Source: Polytrichum commune (lineage: Eukaryota > Streptophyta > Polytrichopsida > Polytrichales > Polytrichaceae). From it: a stretch of 48,428 bases of DNA. The notes beneath the pieces are model-generated. The model searched no databases. It saw only the letters and a program-made list of their open reading frames with translations, and was not told the origin of the DNA. The stretch covers positions 53,136,001-53,184,428 of the forward strand of contig OX485804.1 of the NCBI GenBank assembly GCA_950295325.1, written 5' to 3'. Positions within the stretch are counted from its first letter, which is position 1; each line of letters starts with the position of its first letter. This document shows, in pieces, positions 35,681 through 47,405 of the stretch. The translations under genes and the position numbers were made by a program.

Positions 35681-36185
35681 TCATTATTGCGATGTTGACT
35701 TTGTGTTATTCCATAATGTCACATGCTACACTAAATCTCTTGTACCACGCATCCCTGATAGCGTTGCATAGCTTCTTAATATCACGTGCATTGTGGTTGC
35801 CACGAGCGTGATATTATGGAGTTTAAAGTGCACCTTCAAAGTAGGGTCACCACTCTTGGGGTGCAACCTCTTATTCCTTACTTTACTATGATTGGAAAAT
35901 TTGTAAGTTGATGAGCACAAGAAGGGTTTATCAGCTCTTAAGTTATGGCCATCTTAGAGTTGTTGTTTTTTGTGTGTGTGTGTTTTCTGGGGTCAAGTTT
36001 TCAAGGGAGCAACTTTGACTACAATCATCTGAGTGATGAAGCCACAAATGGACAAGAAATCTTCATACAAATTTGGACATAGTCGTCTAAAATTTGACAA
36101 TTTCATCGAATTTTCTGTGATTATGCGATTCTTTGATGATTTAATCCATGGGAAAACATGGAAAACGCAGAAATTCCCTAATCTA
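35681..36185. other. Gene-free stretch
   Basis: AT-rich sequence with a short (TG)n run near 35971. I see nothing coding. Confidence 0.4.
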
Positions 36186-36308
36186 CTTGTATATGTTCAA
36201 AATGATAATTAATAAGATATTTACATGAGTTTTGAAAACCATGAGGAAAGTGGCTATGGCCTCAATTTGGATTTGCTAACCACCTCATGCTAATCACATG
36301 TTTCGTCT
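36186..36308. repeat. Dispersed repeat D, copy 2
   Basis: Same orientation as 33618-33732 with roughly one base in four changed; ends near ATTTGCTAACCACCTCATGC. Confidence 0.5.
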
Positions 36309-36734
36309 CCAAGGAGAAGTGTGCCAGTCGAAAGAAGTAACCATTTTAAGACCCATCAACCAAATAGATTGGAGCTTAGAATCAGCTGGAAGTCGTAATA
36401 CGGTTCTTTAGTTTGGCTTATCGTACTAGCGCTTTGGGTCATTGACCTACCTCCATATGTTTTTGGCTTCTTTGTGCAATGATGTGATTCATTTATGCCT
36501 TAAAAACCAAAATCATTCATACATTTGTAATCGTGCATGACAATAACAATGAAAAAATTATCTTCTTCTTTTTTGTATATTTTGTAATGATGTTTTGGGT
36601 ATTGAGGGTAGTCAACGGGGAAAAATTTGAGCCAACTTGGTTGTTGTCCTTACCTCTTCATTATGAACTAGTTATTCACTTAAATGCTTCGGTTATTCCT
36701 TGTATTATAATTTCAAAATAGTAAAATTTCCAAA

Positions 36735-36833
36735 ATCTAGTTTGGTTTATTTCCTAGAGTTTTGGTTTTGATTTAGTAATTTTGGAAACCAAACCGGTTA
36801 ATTTGTGACTAGTAGTTGGTTCTCCCCGTTCAA
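36735..36833. mobile_element. Diverged hAT-MITE relative, partial
   Basis: Shares the right half of the 34954-35179 element: AAACCGGTTAATTTGTGACTA, GTTGGTTCTCCCCG and the end TTCAATG. The left end is not recognisable. Confidence 0.5.
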
Positions 36834-37199
36834 TGATTTAGGGCATCTCCAACTTGAAGGAAATAATCTCCCATCCTATTTATGCAAGTTGGGCCTTGAC
36901 ACTCAATACACATGTGTACATACAAGGTGGAGGGTGCTCAAACCAACTCTAATTATGCGATTTGACCTATTTTAGAAAAGAAAGAGAAAGAACCTGAATT
37001 TTTGTATGAGTCGACATGAATATGAGCCCGTTTGCCTTGTCCTAATCATGTTTGACCAAGCTGTAGGGTAAGGTGTATAACCTTTCTTTCAAAAGGTGGG
37101 CTCTAAGGGTCCTAAGCAGCTCTATTATACATAACTTGTCCAAGTGGCGTGTTGGGTTATGGGGGTGGGTTAATTGGGGCTTGTTCTTGGTCTAGTGTT

Positions 37200-37850
37200 C
37201 TTTTGTTGAGGATAAAGTAGGTGAGGGTGTTTTATGGCATTTTGGTGTATGGCTTTCATTAGGTTTTCAATTGCGGGTTTGGGGATGTTTAGTGCAAATT
37301 TGAGTGTTTGCGTAATTTGTGCATCAGATTTACTAGGTGTTGTCTACAACGAGTTGGATAATTTGTGGTGTATGTTTTTGTTGGATAGCCATTTGTCTAT
37401 GTATGTAAAATTAAGTCTGGCCACATGGGTTTCTCTTTTTCTATGTTCTTTGTTGATGAAGTTGTGTAGGTTTCGTATGGAGCCATCCTATGTGGCCGAT
37501 GGTACGCTAGTGAGCCAATATGGGTTTGAGTGTGCCATGTGCATCGGGGGTTTCTTTGTCTTTTGTTGCTCCTTCATTTGCTAGTTCATCTGCTATCTCA
37601 TTCCCAACGATTCCCATTTGTGCTCTAACTTTTTGTATGATTATTTTCTATTTGGTCCAATATATTTCTTGCACGATGGCTCCAATTAGTGGGGTTATCT
37701 TGGTGATTGTATTGTGATGATGAGTGTCTTAAGTGGTCATTTATTGGTATATGATGTTGACGCTGTCAATGAAAATGCAGGTGTTGAACTATCCTATCCT
37801 TATGATATCGATGGCCAATAGTATGTACATTTCTACTCTAAGAATGTTTT
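37200..37850 (-). pseudogene. Decayed retroelement RNase H domain and C-terminal part
   Basis: Reading the minus strand across frames gives, in order: RVEMYILLAIDI with the RNase H Glu, FNTCIFIDSVNIIY with the Asp of the TDS motif, HRARNILDQIENN, KVRAQMGIVGNEIADELANE with the closing helix, then DGSIRNLHNFINKEHRKRE, YIDKWLSNKNIHHKLSNS and DAQITQTLKF. Stops and frame shifts separate the pieces, so it is inactive. This order is that of the RNase H tail of plant LINE-type retrotransposons. The 116-codon plus-strand frame over the same bases is its shadow. Confidence 0.72.
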
Positions 37851-38189
37851 AGGTACAAATAATAAACTACACCACATCTTTGATTGCACCATTCTAATTG
37901 AATTTCTTTATGTCACCCCTCCCCCCATGAGCTACTTCAAACATATCCCCTCAAACATCAAACATCAAACGCCAACATACACATTTGTCATCACATATTC
38001 AAGGGGCGCAGTAGAGGTCACAAACATATTTTTAAGCCTTACAAAACAATTGCAGCAGACTTTAACCCTACAATAATCCAAACAATTTAACACGCCGAAA
38101 ATCTCACACTACGTGGAGTCGAGGGGAACGGTCCTCTAAGGATTAGTGAGGCATGAAATGAAATTGATTTTAGACTTTGGAAAGCCAAA

Positions 38190-38530
38190 ATGCTAACAAG
38201 ACTGCCAAGATGGTTTCAAACCAGCTAATTTTTTAAAGTAGCAGAGTGTGGTAGTCTCCATGAGATAGAGACTAATGTCAACTTCATGATCTGATTCGGA
38301 AAAACTTATAGCTCCTTAAAATTACATTCTCAAATACTGATGGAAACTTATCTTTAATGTGGTTATACAGGGGACACTCCAACACAAGGTGTGTTTTGTG
38401 TTCACCTACATTGTAAGAGCAATTTGGGTAAAGCGTTGGGTAAACGAGCAATTTGGAGAAAGTTGTGGAGTTTATCTCGGTAGTAGAATTTATAATTCCC
38501 ACCTCTTCTTTACGTTGAGAACACACCGCT
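38190..38530 (-). pseudogene. LINE-type ORF2 fragment, zinc-knuckle/C-terminal region
   Basis: The minus-strand frame of 80 codons ends in YPNCSYNVGEHKTHLVLECP and YNHIKDKFPSVFENVI. This is the Cys/His-CPLY pattern that follows reverse transcriptase in many LINEs. After one frame shift the reading goes on as HEVDISLYLMETTTL (about 38280 to 38230). It lies just upstream, on the same strand, of the RNase H remnant, so both may be from one element. Confidence 0.6.
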
Positions 38531-39200
38531 CATGGGCCTTTTGGAATAGCTTTAGCATCAAGTGTGGATGTCACCAATTCCGTGATTCAAGACAACAAGC
38601 TTGCCATACAAAAGTATTGATGCATGCAAACAATGAAGCGAACCATGTAGAGTTTGAACCGATGTTGGACTCGTATCGTTTATAAATTTTTATTGTCTTT
38701 ATTTTTATTACCATTTGGGTATCTATGTTGAGGATTTCATATGTTTTTGATACCTAAAGAATATGTATGTTTGATAGTGTATGTGTTCTTGATACCATTT
38801 GGGTGTACAAACCATGCAAGGACCTTCAACCTAGGTAAGAATCATCCTAATATTAATATGGTTTAGAATGGCATTGACCCAAATAAGAACTCAGGTATAC
38901 AAAGATTGCCTCACCTTGACATACTATCAAATATCAATATTTGACTAGTGTTACAAGTTTGAGATTTATGGGTAGGTTCTTTGATAGCTTTGATATTGAT
39001 GTTAATTATTGATACCCATGCATCCACCTATATATTGGTCCAACATCGGTTTGAACATTACATAATACATGATGGACATCATGTGAACCTTGACAACTAA
39101 CAACAACCTCAATAAAATGGACTAAGGTATACAGATGTTGTTCATGTATTTTTCTTGATCAAACACCTATGTTTGAATGGTGTGTGGTTAGATATGGATC
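38531..39200. other. Gene-free stretch
   Basis: AT-rich, with no recognisable coding or repeat structure. It could hold further decayed LINE sequence that I cannot read. Confidence 0.35.
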
Positions 39201-39211
39201 TAAGAACATAC

Positions 39212-39500
39212 ACCATAAAAACACATGTCTTAAAGAGATTGGCCTACATCTTCAAATGTTATTAATTATTCTACACTCCATAGTCAACACAATTGGGAGG
39301 ACATATGTATACACCTAAGGAGTCAACAAACATGCACATACATGCACATAACCATAATTAAACGAGGGTAGGTTCAAATTTATGATGTTTGATCATACAT
39401 TTGCTAACATAACACAAACATTGAGAGGCAACTAAGCTTATCAATAGACAATAGAGAAGAAGAAAGACTAATTGAATAACACTTGCATACCTCATGCACA
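39212..39500. repeat. Dispersed repeat R, copy 1
   Basis: Blocks ACACATGT, AAAGAGATTGG, TCTTCAAAT, CTACACTC and TCAACAAACATGC recur in the same order at 40320-40600. Confidence 0.5.
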
Positions 39501-39651
39501 TGTACATTTAGACCTAAATTGTGCAAGTTGACTGGACGCCTACAAAGAACAAATTAATTGACTAGCAAGGTAGATGGCGTATAGATGGATAATTTTCTTT
39601 GAGCACCACTTCTTGTAGGTCACAAAACATGCAGTTAGTGCAAGATGATTA

Positions 39652-40025
39652 GGGTGCAAGCATGGTCAAGTGGACCAAAAAAATGCTTTGGTATACTAAA
39701 TCTATAATTTTTTGGTCAAGTGGCTAAAACGTACTAGCAAAATGTTGTTTAAATTCAAAAAAAACTTTATGGTGCCCTCTATTGTTGTGTCACGTACTCA
39801 AATATAAAATACTAAGATGAGAGTCTCAAATCTTATCAGTAGAAGTAATGCTCAAAAGCAAATGGCCAATTTGGTTTTGACCAATTTCATGACCTTAACT
39901 ATTTTGAACTTGGAATGCCTTTCATATTTTTTGAATTTGTTATAAACACAAGGGAATATTACAAAATGTAAAAAACTATTAATTTGATGTAATTTTATCC
40001 TAATCAAACAAAATTTAGCAATCGC
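39652..40025. mobile_element. TIR element, family T, right-truncated copy
   Basis: Left end GGGTGCAAGCATGGTCAAGTGG, then the body of 2045-2430 in order (TTTGGTCAA, CCTCTATTGTTGTGT, TTTCATGACCTTAACTATTT, TTGATGTAATTTTATC). It stops after TTTAGCAATCGC with no right inverted repeat. Confidence 0.7.
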
Positions 40026-40319
40026 TTTATGAAAGTGAAGATTCTTGTGTTAATTACCCCCCCCCCCTCCCTTCCCCCCAAAAATCATACTGACTATTCA
40101 ACCCATAATGGCTAGCATATGTTGAGCATGTCATCTCATCTTTTTGATGCTCAGTTCTTAGATCCACACCCAACCACATACTCAAGTATATGTAGGTGAT
40201 TGAAACACAGTTGTGTTCGGTTTAAGGCGGGGGGGGGGGGGGTCTTAAGTGGCTCACTTTCTCAATCAGACCCCTAGACTTTGATCGGTATGTAGTTTCG
40301 CTGAGGATTACAAAGCAAA

Positions 40320-40600
40320 CATCATAAAGACACATGTTGAAAAGAGATTGGACTATGTCTTCAAATACTAATAACTACTCTACACTCAACAATGAACATA
40401 ATTAGAAGGACCAATGTATCATGTTAAGAAATCAACAAACATGCGCTTTCGATAATCATAACTCAATCAAAAGAAGTCCAATTTTCAATCCGGTTTTTGC
40501 AGATGTTTACTAATGATGCTACACAAATTTCATTGTGCAAATCTTATCGTCATTAGAAGTTGGAGAACATGAAGAATGAACCAAAGAACACCCACGTACG
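40320..40600. repeat. Dispersed repeat R, copy 2
   Basis: Parallels 39212-39500 and continues with a stretch (ATTTCATTGTGCAAAT, AGAAG..GGAGAAC) that is also found in the copy at 41777-42000. A G-run at 40229-40242 and a C-run at 40059-40068 lie just before it. Confidence 0.5.
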
Positions 40601-41459
40601 ATATGCACGTCTGCCTTAAGTTTAGAATGCCATTGAATTGAAGAAAGGCAAAGGGGGGGGGGGATCGAGTCAGGCTTGCTCGTAGTGTACTTGTTCTGTT
40701 TACTATTATTATTATTACTGTTGTTGTTGTTATTATTGTTACCCATTTATAAATAGGGTGCATGGGACTGGGGTTCAGTTATGGTTCAAGAGTCTCTCCT
40801 GTCCGGCTTGACTGGAGGGTAGGAAGGTCGAGAAGGAAAGCAAAGCAAAAGGAAAGGCTCCCCACGACTTTAATGACTTAAGTGACTTCAACCAACAACG
40901 AAGGCTAGCTGTTCAAGTCAGGCTCTTTCCGGACACCACTTTTCCCAATAATGCACCTTCGCTTGCATGCCACGTGTTGATCTCGCCTTCCAATTGTACC
41001 CCATTCACTTACCGAACTTACGTGCTTGGGGCGTTCTTTCGTTGCTTTGCTTCATCGTCGGACACGGTGTGTATGTTTGAGCAAGTTTTTGACATTTGAC
41101 ACGCAAAAACCTGCACAAAAAATAAAATGTACGTCAATCGACACGCACGATTTAGGGTTTGACATGGAGCGTGACTCCTGCAGAAGAAAAAACCACATGT
41201 CAATTGACATTTAGAAATTCGAATGACAGGTACCCCTAGGCGTGTGACAGTGAGGTGCATTTTAGAAGAAAATGTAGATGTCGATTGACATTCCTTTTGT
41301 GTTTTTGAAAATGTCACGTGACACTTTGGATTTGAAGTTGAATGTCAAATGAAATTTGTCAAACATACACACTGGTTGGACACCTATATATATATATATT
41401 TGATTGGTGTGTAGTTAGGTGAGTATCAATGAATAATTGATAAAAATACTAAACCCTTA
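40601..41459. other. Gene-free stretch
   Basis: It contains a G-run near 40652, an AT-rich trinucleotide/(GTT)n patch at 40700-40740 and a (TA)n run near 41387-41398. Several copies of a short TGTCAATTGACAT-like inverted motif occur around 41.13-41.35 kb. No gene is supported. Confidence 0.4.
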
Positions 41460-41776
41460 GGGCCACTTCACACATGAGACTGAGAACTCGTGACCATCTC
41501 ACTTCAAGCACTCTCATTGGTGGAAGAGGCGGAGCTAGTCGAAGTTCGCTTCACGCTATGCTTGAGGGACCAACGGAGTATGTGCATGCAAGATGGATGT
41601 AAAGTCTACATCCATTCCTACATGGCATCAAATGGATCATGTTTCATGGTCACTTGGACTATTCTCAAAAACCACCTCTTGGAGGTAGGCCTAACACAAA
41701 ACCGCTGGGAGACTATGGCACTTCGAATGTTCACAACCATTGATTAGTTCTATTTTATAATGTGTGAGGACCCGCA
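41460..41776 (+). mobile_element. Tourist-like MITE, family M, copy 5, right-truncated
   Basis: Begins GGGCCACTTCACACATGAG and follows copies 1 and 2 up to GTGAGGACCCGCAT, then changes abruptly to dispersed repeat R. About 180 bp and the right inverted repeat are missing. Confidence 0.8.
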
Positions 41777-42000
41777 TTTGATAATGAACACAATTGGGAG
41801 GATCTCTTGTTTGTTGAAGAATTACCAACCATGCAATTCTCGTAACTATAACTACATTAGGGTAGGTACAGTCTTCAATCAAATTTTTGATGATTGCTTC
41901 ATTGTAGATTTGATTATGCAACACATGCTTCATTGTGTAAATTTGACTGGTAGAAGCTAGAGAACGTGGAAAACTATTTAAATAACAACCACATACCTTA
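41777..42000. repeat. Dispersed repeat R, copy 3 (joined to the truncated MITE)
   Basis: AACACAATTGGGAGGA is shared with copy 1 (about 39288-39303), and CTTCATTGTGTAAATTTG with copy 2. Its start is the exact point where the MITE breaks off. Confidence 0.45.
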
Positions 42001-43326
42001 CACAACTTATCAACTTTCTAGAGAATCTCCACTCATGGAGCCACAACCAAGCCTCTACCATTGGTTTCTTAGACCATTTAAGGTGAACTAGCATGGTATG
42101 TTGCACTCATAAACTCTTATAAGTATATAGAAATGCCATTGTCCACCAATTATAATATAGAGGCCTTAAATCAACTCACTAAGTATGGTGCAATAAAGGG
42201 CCCTTGAGTTATAATCGGTGGGCAATGAGAATTTTGGATACATACATACATGGACTTTGGAGGTGGGATGTACCATGAGGTCTTGTTATAAAGGCGCAAG
42301 AATACCAATAGTTGTGGCCCACTTCCGGTTCATGAGTGAAGATTCTCTAATCCCTTACAATCCACCCTCAATATGTGTTACCCTGATAAGTGTTAAAATC
42401 ACACATGTATTAAGGAAAATTACGTTCTCCATAAAAACTCCAAAAAACACACTAGTAATTGTTAATTGTCAACTATTAACAAAATTTATAAGAAAACTAT
42501 GCTCCCCTTTTCAATAAATTCACCTCAAGAAATGTTAATGGATGAAAGTGAAGATATGAAATTTTATAACTTGCATGAAATTGATAGAAACTCTAACTCT
42601 AAACCCAAATCCTAATTTAAAAACCCTAAACCCTACTACCTTACTAGAATAATTGGCATTCGTATTTGCAAAGAGTGAAACTAGACCCACTATGAATGCA
42701 CATAAGCTCATCAATTATGAACTAGAATGTGATCTAAGCAATTATTACATACCTACTGAGGAGGAAATTTGAAGTATTCTTGATGAAGGAGATGATGCGG
42801 TTGATAATAATCCTATTGAAGGTGTTGAGAATGTGCAAATTGGTGATGGGGTAGATAAGTAGGATTCAAGGAGAGGGGAGCTAAGACCTGAGTCATGAAT
42901 GGTGAGTAATGAGCGGCGAGCAATAACACATGAGTGTTGAAGCCAAATTAGGTAAATATGCATGGTTTACGAACACTTTAAAATTGGCACTCATTTGATT
43001 GTAATTTTCCAAGTTTACAACATTATGAAGGAAAAAAATATAGGGCCCTACTACCATAGAGACTGAAGAAAACAATTAGTCCATTGTTGATTTTTACTAT
43101 AACAATGCATGCCAATACAAGTCACTTACAAACATTATAAACACACGTTTGAACACATCACTTGGAGCATCACTCATTCCCTACAACACCAACAAGTTCA
43201 AGTAGTTGCATGACCTCGTTGTAGGTGAACATTGGGGTGTGAATGAACTTGTCATTGTCGTTGTCCACCTTGGATAAAAATCTAAACACATAATATAGAC
43301 GTTTGCGGTACACCATGCATAAAACC
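42001..43326. other. Gene-free stretch
   Basis: AT-rich. A short acidic plus-strand reading near 42700-42860 (IPTEEEI, then SILDEGDDAVDNNPIEG after a stop) could be the end of a decayed protein, but no family can be named. Confidence 0.35.
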
Positions 43327-46087
43327 CATACATAAAACCCATGATATTCCATCAACTGTTAAACTGACCACCCAATGGTCAAAACGACCACAAAGATGTG
43401 TCGTGCAATCACACGACTTGTCGAAATCTCAACAATCCTAGTTGCAATCTAGAATGTAAAGAAAGAGAAAACAAAGTTGATACCTTGCTCCTCTTCATAC
43501 GTGCGATGCAAAATCAACTTTTAACATATCATGTGACAACGTGATGTGTGTATGTAGTCGTTTTTAACCGACTACATGGTCTATCTATCTTTCTTTCTAT
43601 CGATCTTTTGATAATTGCATGTTGCATCTGGTATGCACATACGTAAATGCTACCTAAAATCATGGCACAGACTGCAACTTTAAAAAATGAACAGGGATAG
43701 ACATGAACACTTCACCACATTTTCTCCGTGGGGTACTTGGTCCCTGTCAATGGACTGTCATGCAAGCTATGCTGGCTAATCCTCTTTGGCGTGCTCGAAG
43801 ATAAGTTATTCAAACCAACAAATGTGTAGAGAAGAGTACTAGACAGCACACCTGTTTCTGTTAACTGCAGCAATCTCACATGAGTGGTGTAAGGTAGAAA
43901 TACCGTAACCTGTGAAATAAAGGTGATTCGTATTGAAGATCTGGTCTTACAATCATGAGATAATTTCCCAAGATAGACGAGAACGATTCATGAAGAGTGC
44001 AAGTTGTTTCATATTTTTCTGCCCTATACAAAAAATGCTACAATTTTTCAAAGTGGAAAGTTGTCCAACCCCCTACTCGTTCACTACATTCTCCCTGCAC
44101 CGAACACGGTAATCCGCATTTCCATACAGAGCATCGCCTAAATCGGTTACCTCGTGAGTACATTAACACTTGACTCCCATTGGCTACACTAAGTGTGCAC
44201 GCATTGAAGTTGCCGCCGAGCCATGATCTGTTTTAGAAATGGCACTTCACCGTTATGACGGTGGTCTAGTGCACGGCTACATGGTGGTTAACGGGTTATG
44301 TATTAGGTAATCGTTTTATTGGAACCAGTTATCGGTGCAGAACCGGTTCTGCACCGATAACCGGTTCCAATAAAACGATTACCGGACTTAACCGGTTGGC
44401 CGCTTTGTTGAGCCGCGCAGGTGACCTAAACAGTGGGTCACCTGTCACCATAACCGATTTAGATGATCATAACTGGCTGGGATGTCGAGGTTATCGTCTG
44501 CAAACCTGTGTGCTCAAAGCCAATCGTGTAGTGCCACCTCGGCGAAACAAAGCGGCCAACCGGTTACGGTATTTCTACCTTAGAGGTGTGATATCGGCTT
44601 GGATTCTCACGGGTCTGGAAAACGAGATCACAACGTTTACTATAACAATCATAAATTATTAGAATGGAACGGTTGATAACAGTTGAACCATGTTATGTCT
44701 TCAACAAAGCTTGGTATCTTGTAGTTTAAAGATTTGGGCAAACCAACCCATACACTCGTTCCTTGTTGGAACCCTATACCCTTGCCTCCAAGGAACCAAT
44801 GTACGGGTTGGTTCGGCCCAAATCACTATATTCGTTAATTTGAGACTTTCTCTTGTCTCAAATTAATATATGGACCACAACAACATGGTCTAATGTTTGG
44901 GTCGTCCTACCTAAACCATCTTGATATGAGTTCTTAATTGGGTTCTTGATATGAACACCCGCTTCAAAGTATTTGCATCTTACAATATTCTCCAATATTT
45001 GTGTGATTTTATCCATGTTCTTATATTTGTAACTGTCTCAAAATGCCAAAAAAGTCCCAAATTAACGAATAGAATGATCCAGCCTAGTTTGAAGGTGCAT
45101 TTTGAGTGATTATTATTAAGTGTAGGTGACTTACCCATAAGAACTTACAGGTGCAATTCTATATTGCAAAATCACATATATATATATAGACTCCGGTGGT
45201 ATACGTTGTAAGTATGGAGTCGTACATTAGAAGAAGAAGTATTAAATTGTTGGAAGAGGAAGTATTAAATTGTTGGAAGAAGAAGTATTAAATTGTTGGG
45301 TGTTGAAGTCCAGTACCAAATGTCTGCCCCAGCCATGTCAAAGGACTTTGAGGGTTACGGCTTCTCGTTTTTGGACGACCGTACCCAGTTGCTGAAAGAA
45401 CCATCGGCTGGAACTTAATCAGTCAGTCAGGTAGATTGATAGATAGATAGAGAGATAGTACCCTAAATAGTCCTGTCGGTGTAGGTGGAAAATTAGTGTG
45501 GAAATAAGTAACGTGGTTACACTAATTTTCTAGTTAAGGTGGACTGAATATGGGTCCAAGATCCCACGTCTTCCCTTAAGTTTTCATCAAGATTTTGACC
45601 AACACATTGAATATTAGTTTAGGGATAAAAGTAGCACAAAATAGAATAATCATCCACCTTGTTTGTTTAGAAGAAAAGAACAATTAAGGTGGTCCACGCT
45701 GATTTTCTATTAGAAATTTAGCGTGAGTTGAAAACTAATATGGGCCCGTGGTAATAAGACTATATTGTTTACCTTCACATTTTAGAAACAATTCTTACAT
45801 GGATGGGAAACTTTCCATGTGACATAGAATAGTTACTCTTCCATTTAACTATGTACATCATGTATTGTTAGTTAACCTGGGGGGGGGACTGGACAAACAC
45901 TACATAAAAAAGTAAAGGGCATTGACAAATTAAGGCTTTCAAACTTCAGCTTGTAATAAGAGTATAATAAGAGTATCAAATGTAATTGTAAGGTATGATG
46001 AGATATAACCGATGATTCTTATTGAATAGGGTTCATAAGATCTCTTATTGTGTCCTACAACCTTTCATAACATTATTCAGATTCATA
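43327..46087 (+). repeat. Duplicated segment, copy B
   Basis: The 2761-bp partner of 22363-25123. Its left junction falls in CATAAAACCCAT, which occurs twice at the join (43318-43329 and 43331-43342) but once in copy A (22367-22378). It starts inside the two-unit repeat, so copy A, which has both units, is the likely source. Confidence 0.9.
43890..44582. mobile_element. Inverted-repeat element, second copy
   Basis: Carried within duplicated segment B; matches 22926-23618, including the 78-bp palindrome at 44306-44383. Confidence 0.6.
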
Positions 46088-47405
46088 ATAATGTTCATTC
46101 TGAATGTGGGGAATATTTGGAAATACTACATGAAATATTGTCAATCCCACTTAACGTTTTTATGGATCTAAATAATGTTATGCTTATTTCTTTATATGTC
46201 TATTTCCCACAAAGGTCAATCATGTCAACCGAGGAATAATTGGATTCATCTTTATAATTTTCCTCAACAAGACTGAATCTATTGAGAGAATATGGTTTAT
46301 TTAAAGAAAACAAGTTTCCTATTATAAAGCTTCTGTTTCCCAGTAGGATGCTTAGTGTGGAAAATTAGGCCAAAGATTGCAACAATTTATCTTCCCGCAA
46401 AGAGGTACTTGATAATCACACTTAGGGAAGAGGGTCATAAATGCATATTTTCTCTCTGCACCCACTTCTTTGTCATATAGAAAACATGCTATTAGTGCAA
46501 AATGCTTAGCAAATCCAAATTGTGCCCACTTTCCCCACAATTTTTAGAGCTCATATGAATATGATCCTATTCATTGCCAAAGTGAAGAATCTCTAAGTTA
46601 TTAAATGATCATATAAGTCTCCCCCCCTCCCCCCCAAAAAAAAAATGAAAAGAAAAACCTTTGCTAAGATGAATTCACAACAGTGCAGACTGAATTTCAT
46701 GATTTTACAAACCAATTTAGCAATAGGTTCTACCAATTTCAATGGAATCATGAACCAAGTTCACTACATAGACAACCAATTTAGCTTGAACTTTCCACCA
46801 ATTTCATTACATGTTCTAAACAATTTCACGATTTGGCACCCATATTCACAATGTCACAAAAACAATTTCATGAATTATATAACTTTATTTCACAAAGAAC
46901 GGCACATCATGTATAAGATTCTCACGACTAGCTCTACCAAAATTTCCCGATCACTCCCCACGACTAGCTCTACCAAAATTTCGATTGACCTCTCTTATCC
47001 AACCTAGCATCATGTTTGCGATGTTTTGCTTTGTTCATCATCATTAATGTTTGTGTTGCTTGCTTCAATATACAATAATCAAAGACCAGAGAAGAACCAA
47101 CACTACTTGCTTCATGCTTTGAGGTATTATAATGAAAACCAAAGAAAAATTGACGTCAAAGCTAGAGGCTTCCAGATATTATATTATAGTAATCCATTAT
47201 ATTATAGCATGTCCTGAAATTAATATTCAATTTGTTGATCAAAAATCTTGATGAAGACTTAGGGGGAAACTTGGGGTCTTGGACATATATTAAGTCCACC
47301 TTGACTAGAAAATTAGTATACCCACATTAATTGTTTCCACCCACACTAATAAGACTATTTAGGGTACTATCTATCTATCTACCTACTTGGACGATTGTAA
47401 GTTCC
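45384..47405. mobile_element. Long-TIR element Y, copy B, uninterrupted
   Basis: Same layout as copy A without the 5.17-kb insertion. Up to 46087 it appears identical to copy A. From there to the end it differs by many substitutions and small indels, for example a missing 6 bp in CCCACTTTCC near 46527 and an extra 30-40 bp repeat at about 46923-46981. The right arm ends at GATTGTAAGTTCC (47405), about 25 bp short of the arm end in copy A. Confidence 0.65.

Noticed and set aside
37234-37584. 116-codon hydrophobic plus-strand frame resembling a membrane protein
   Set aside because: The opposite strand carries recognisable RNase H and LINE C-terminal motifs; the hydrophobic look comes from the complement of a charged, Lys/Asn-rich sequence.
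42700-42860. Acidic reading IPTEEEI...SILDEGDD as a gene remnant
   Set aside because: It is too short, has an in-frame stop and matches no family I can name; mentioned only in the gap description.
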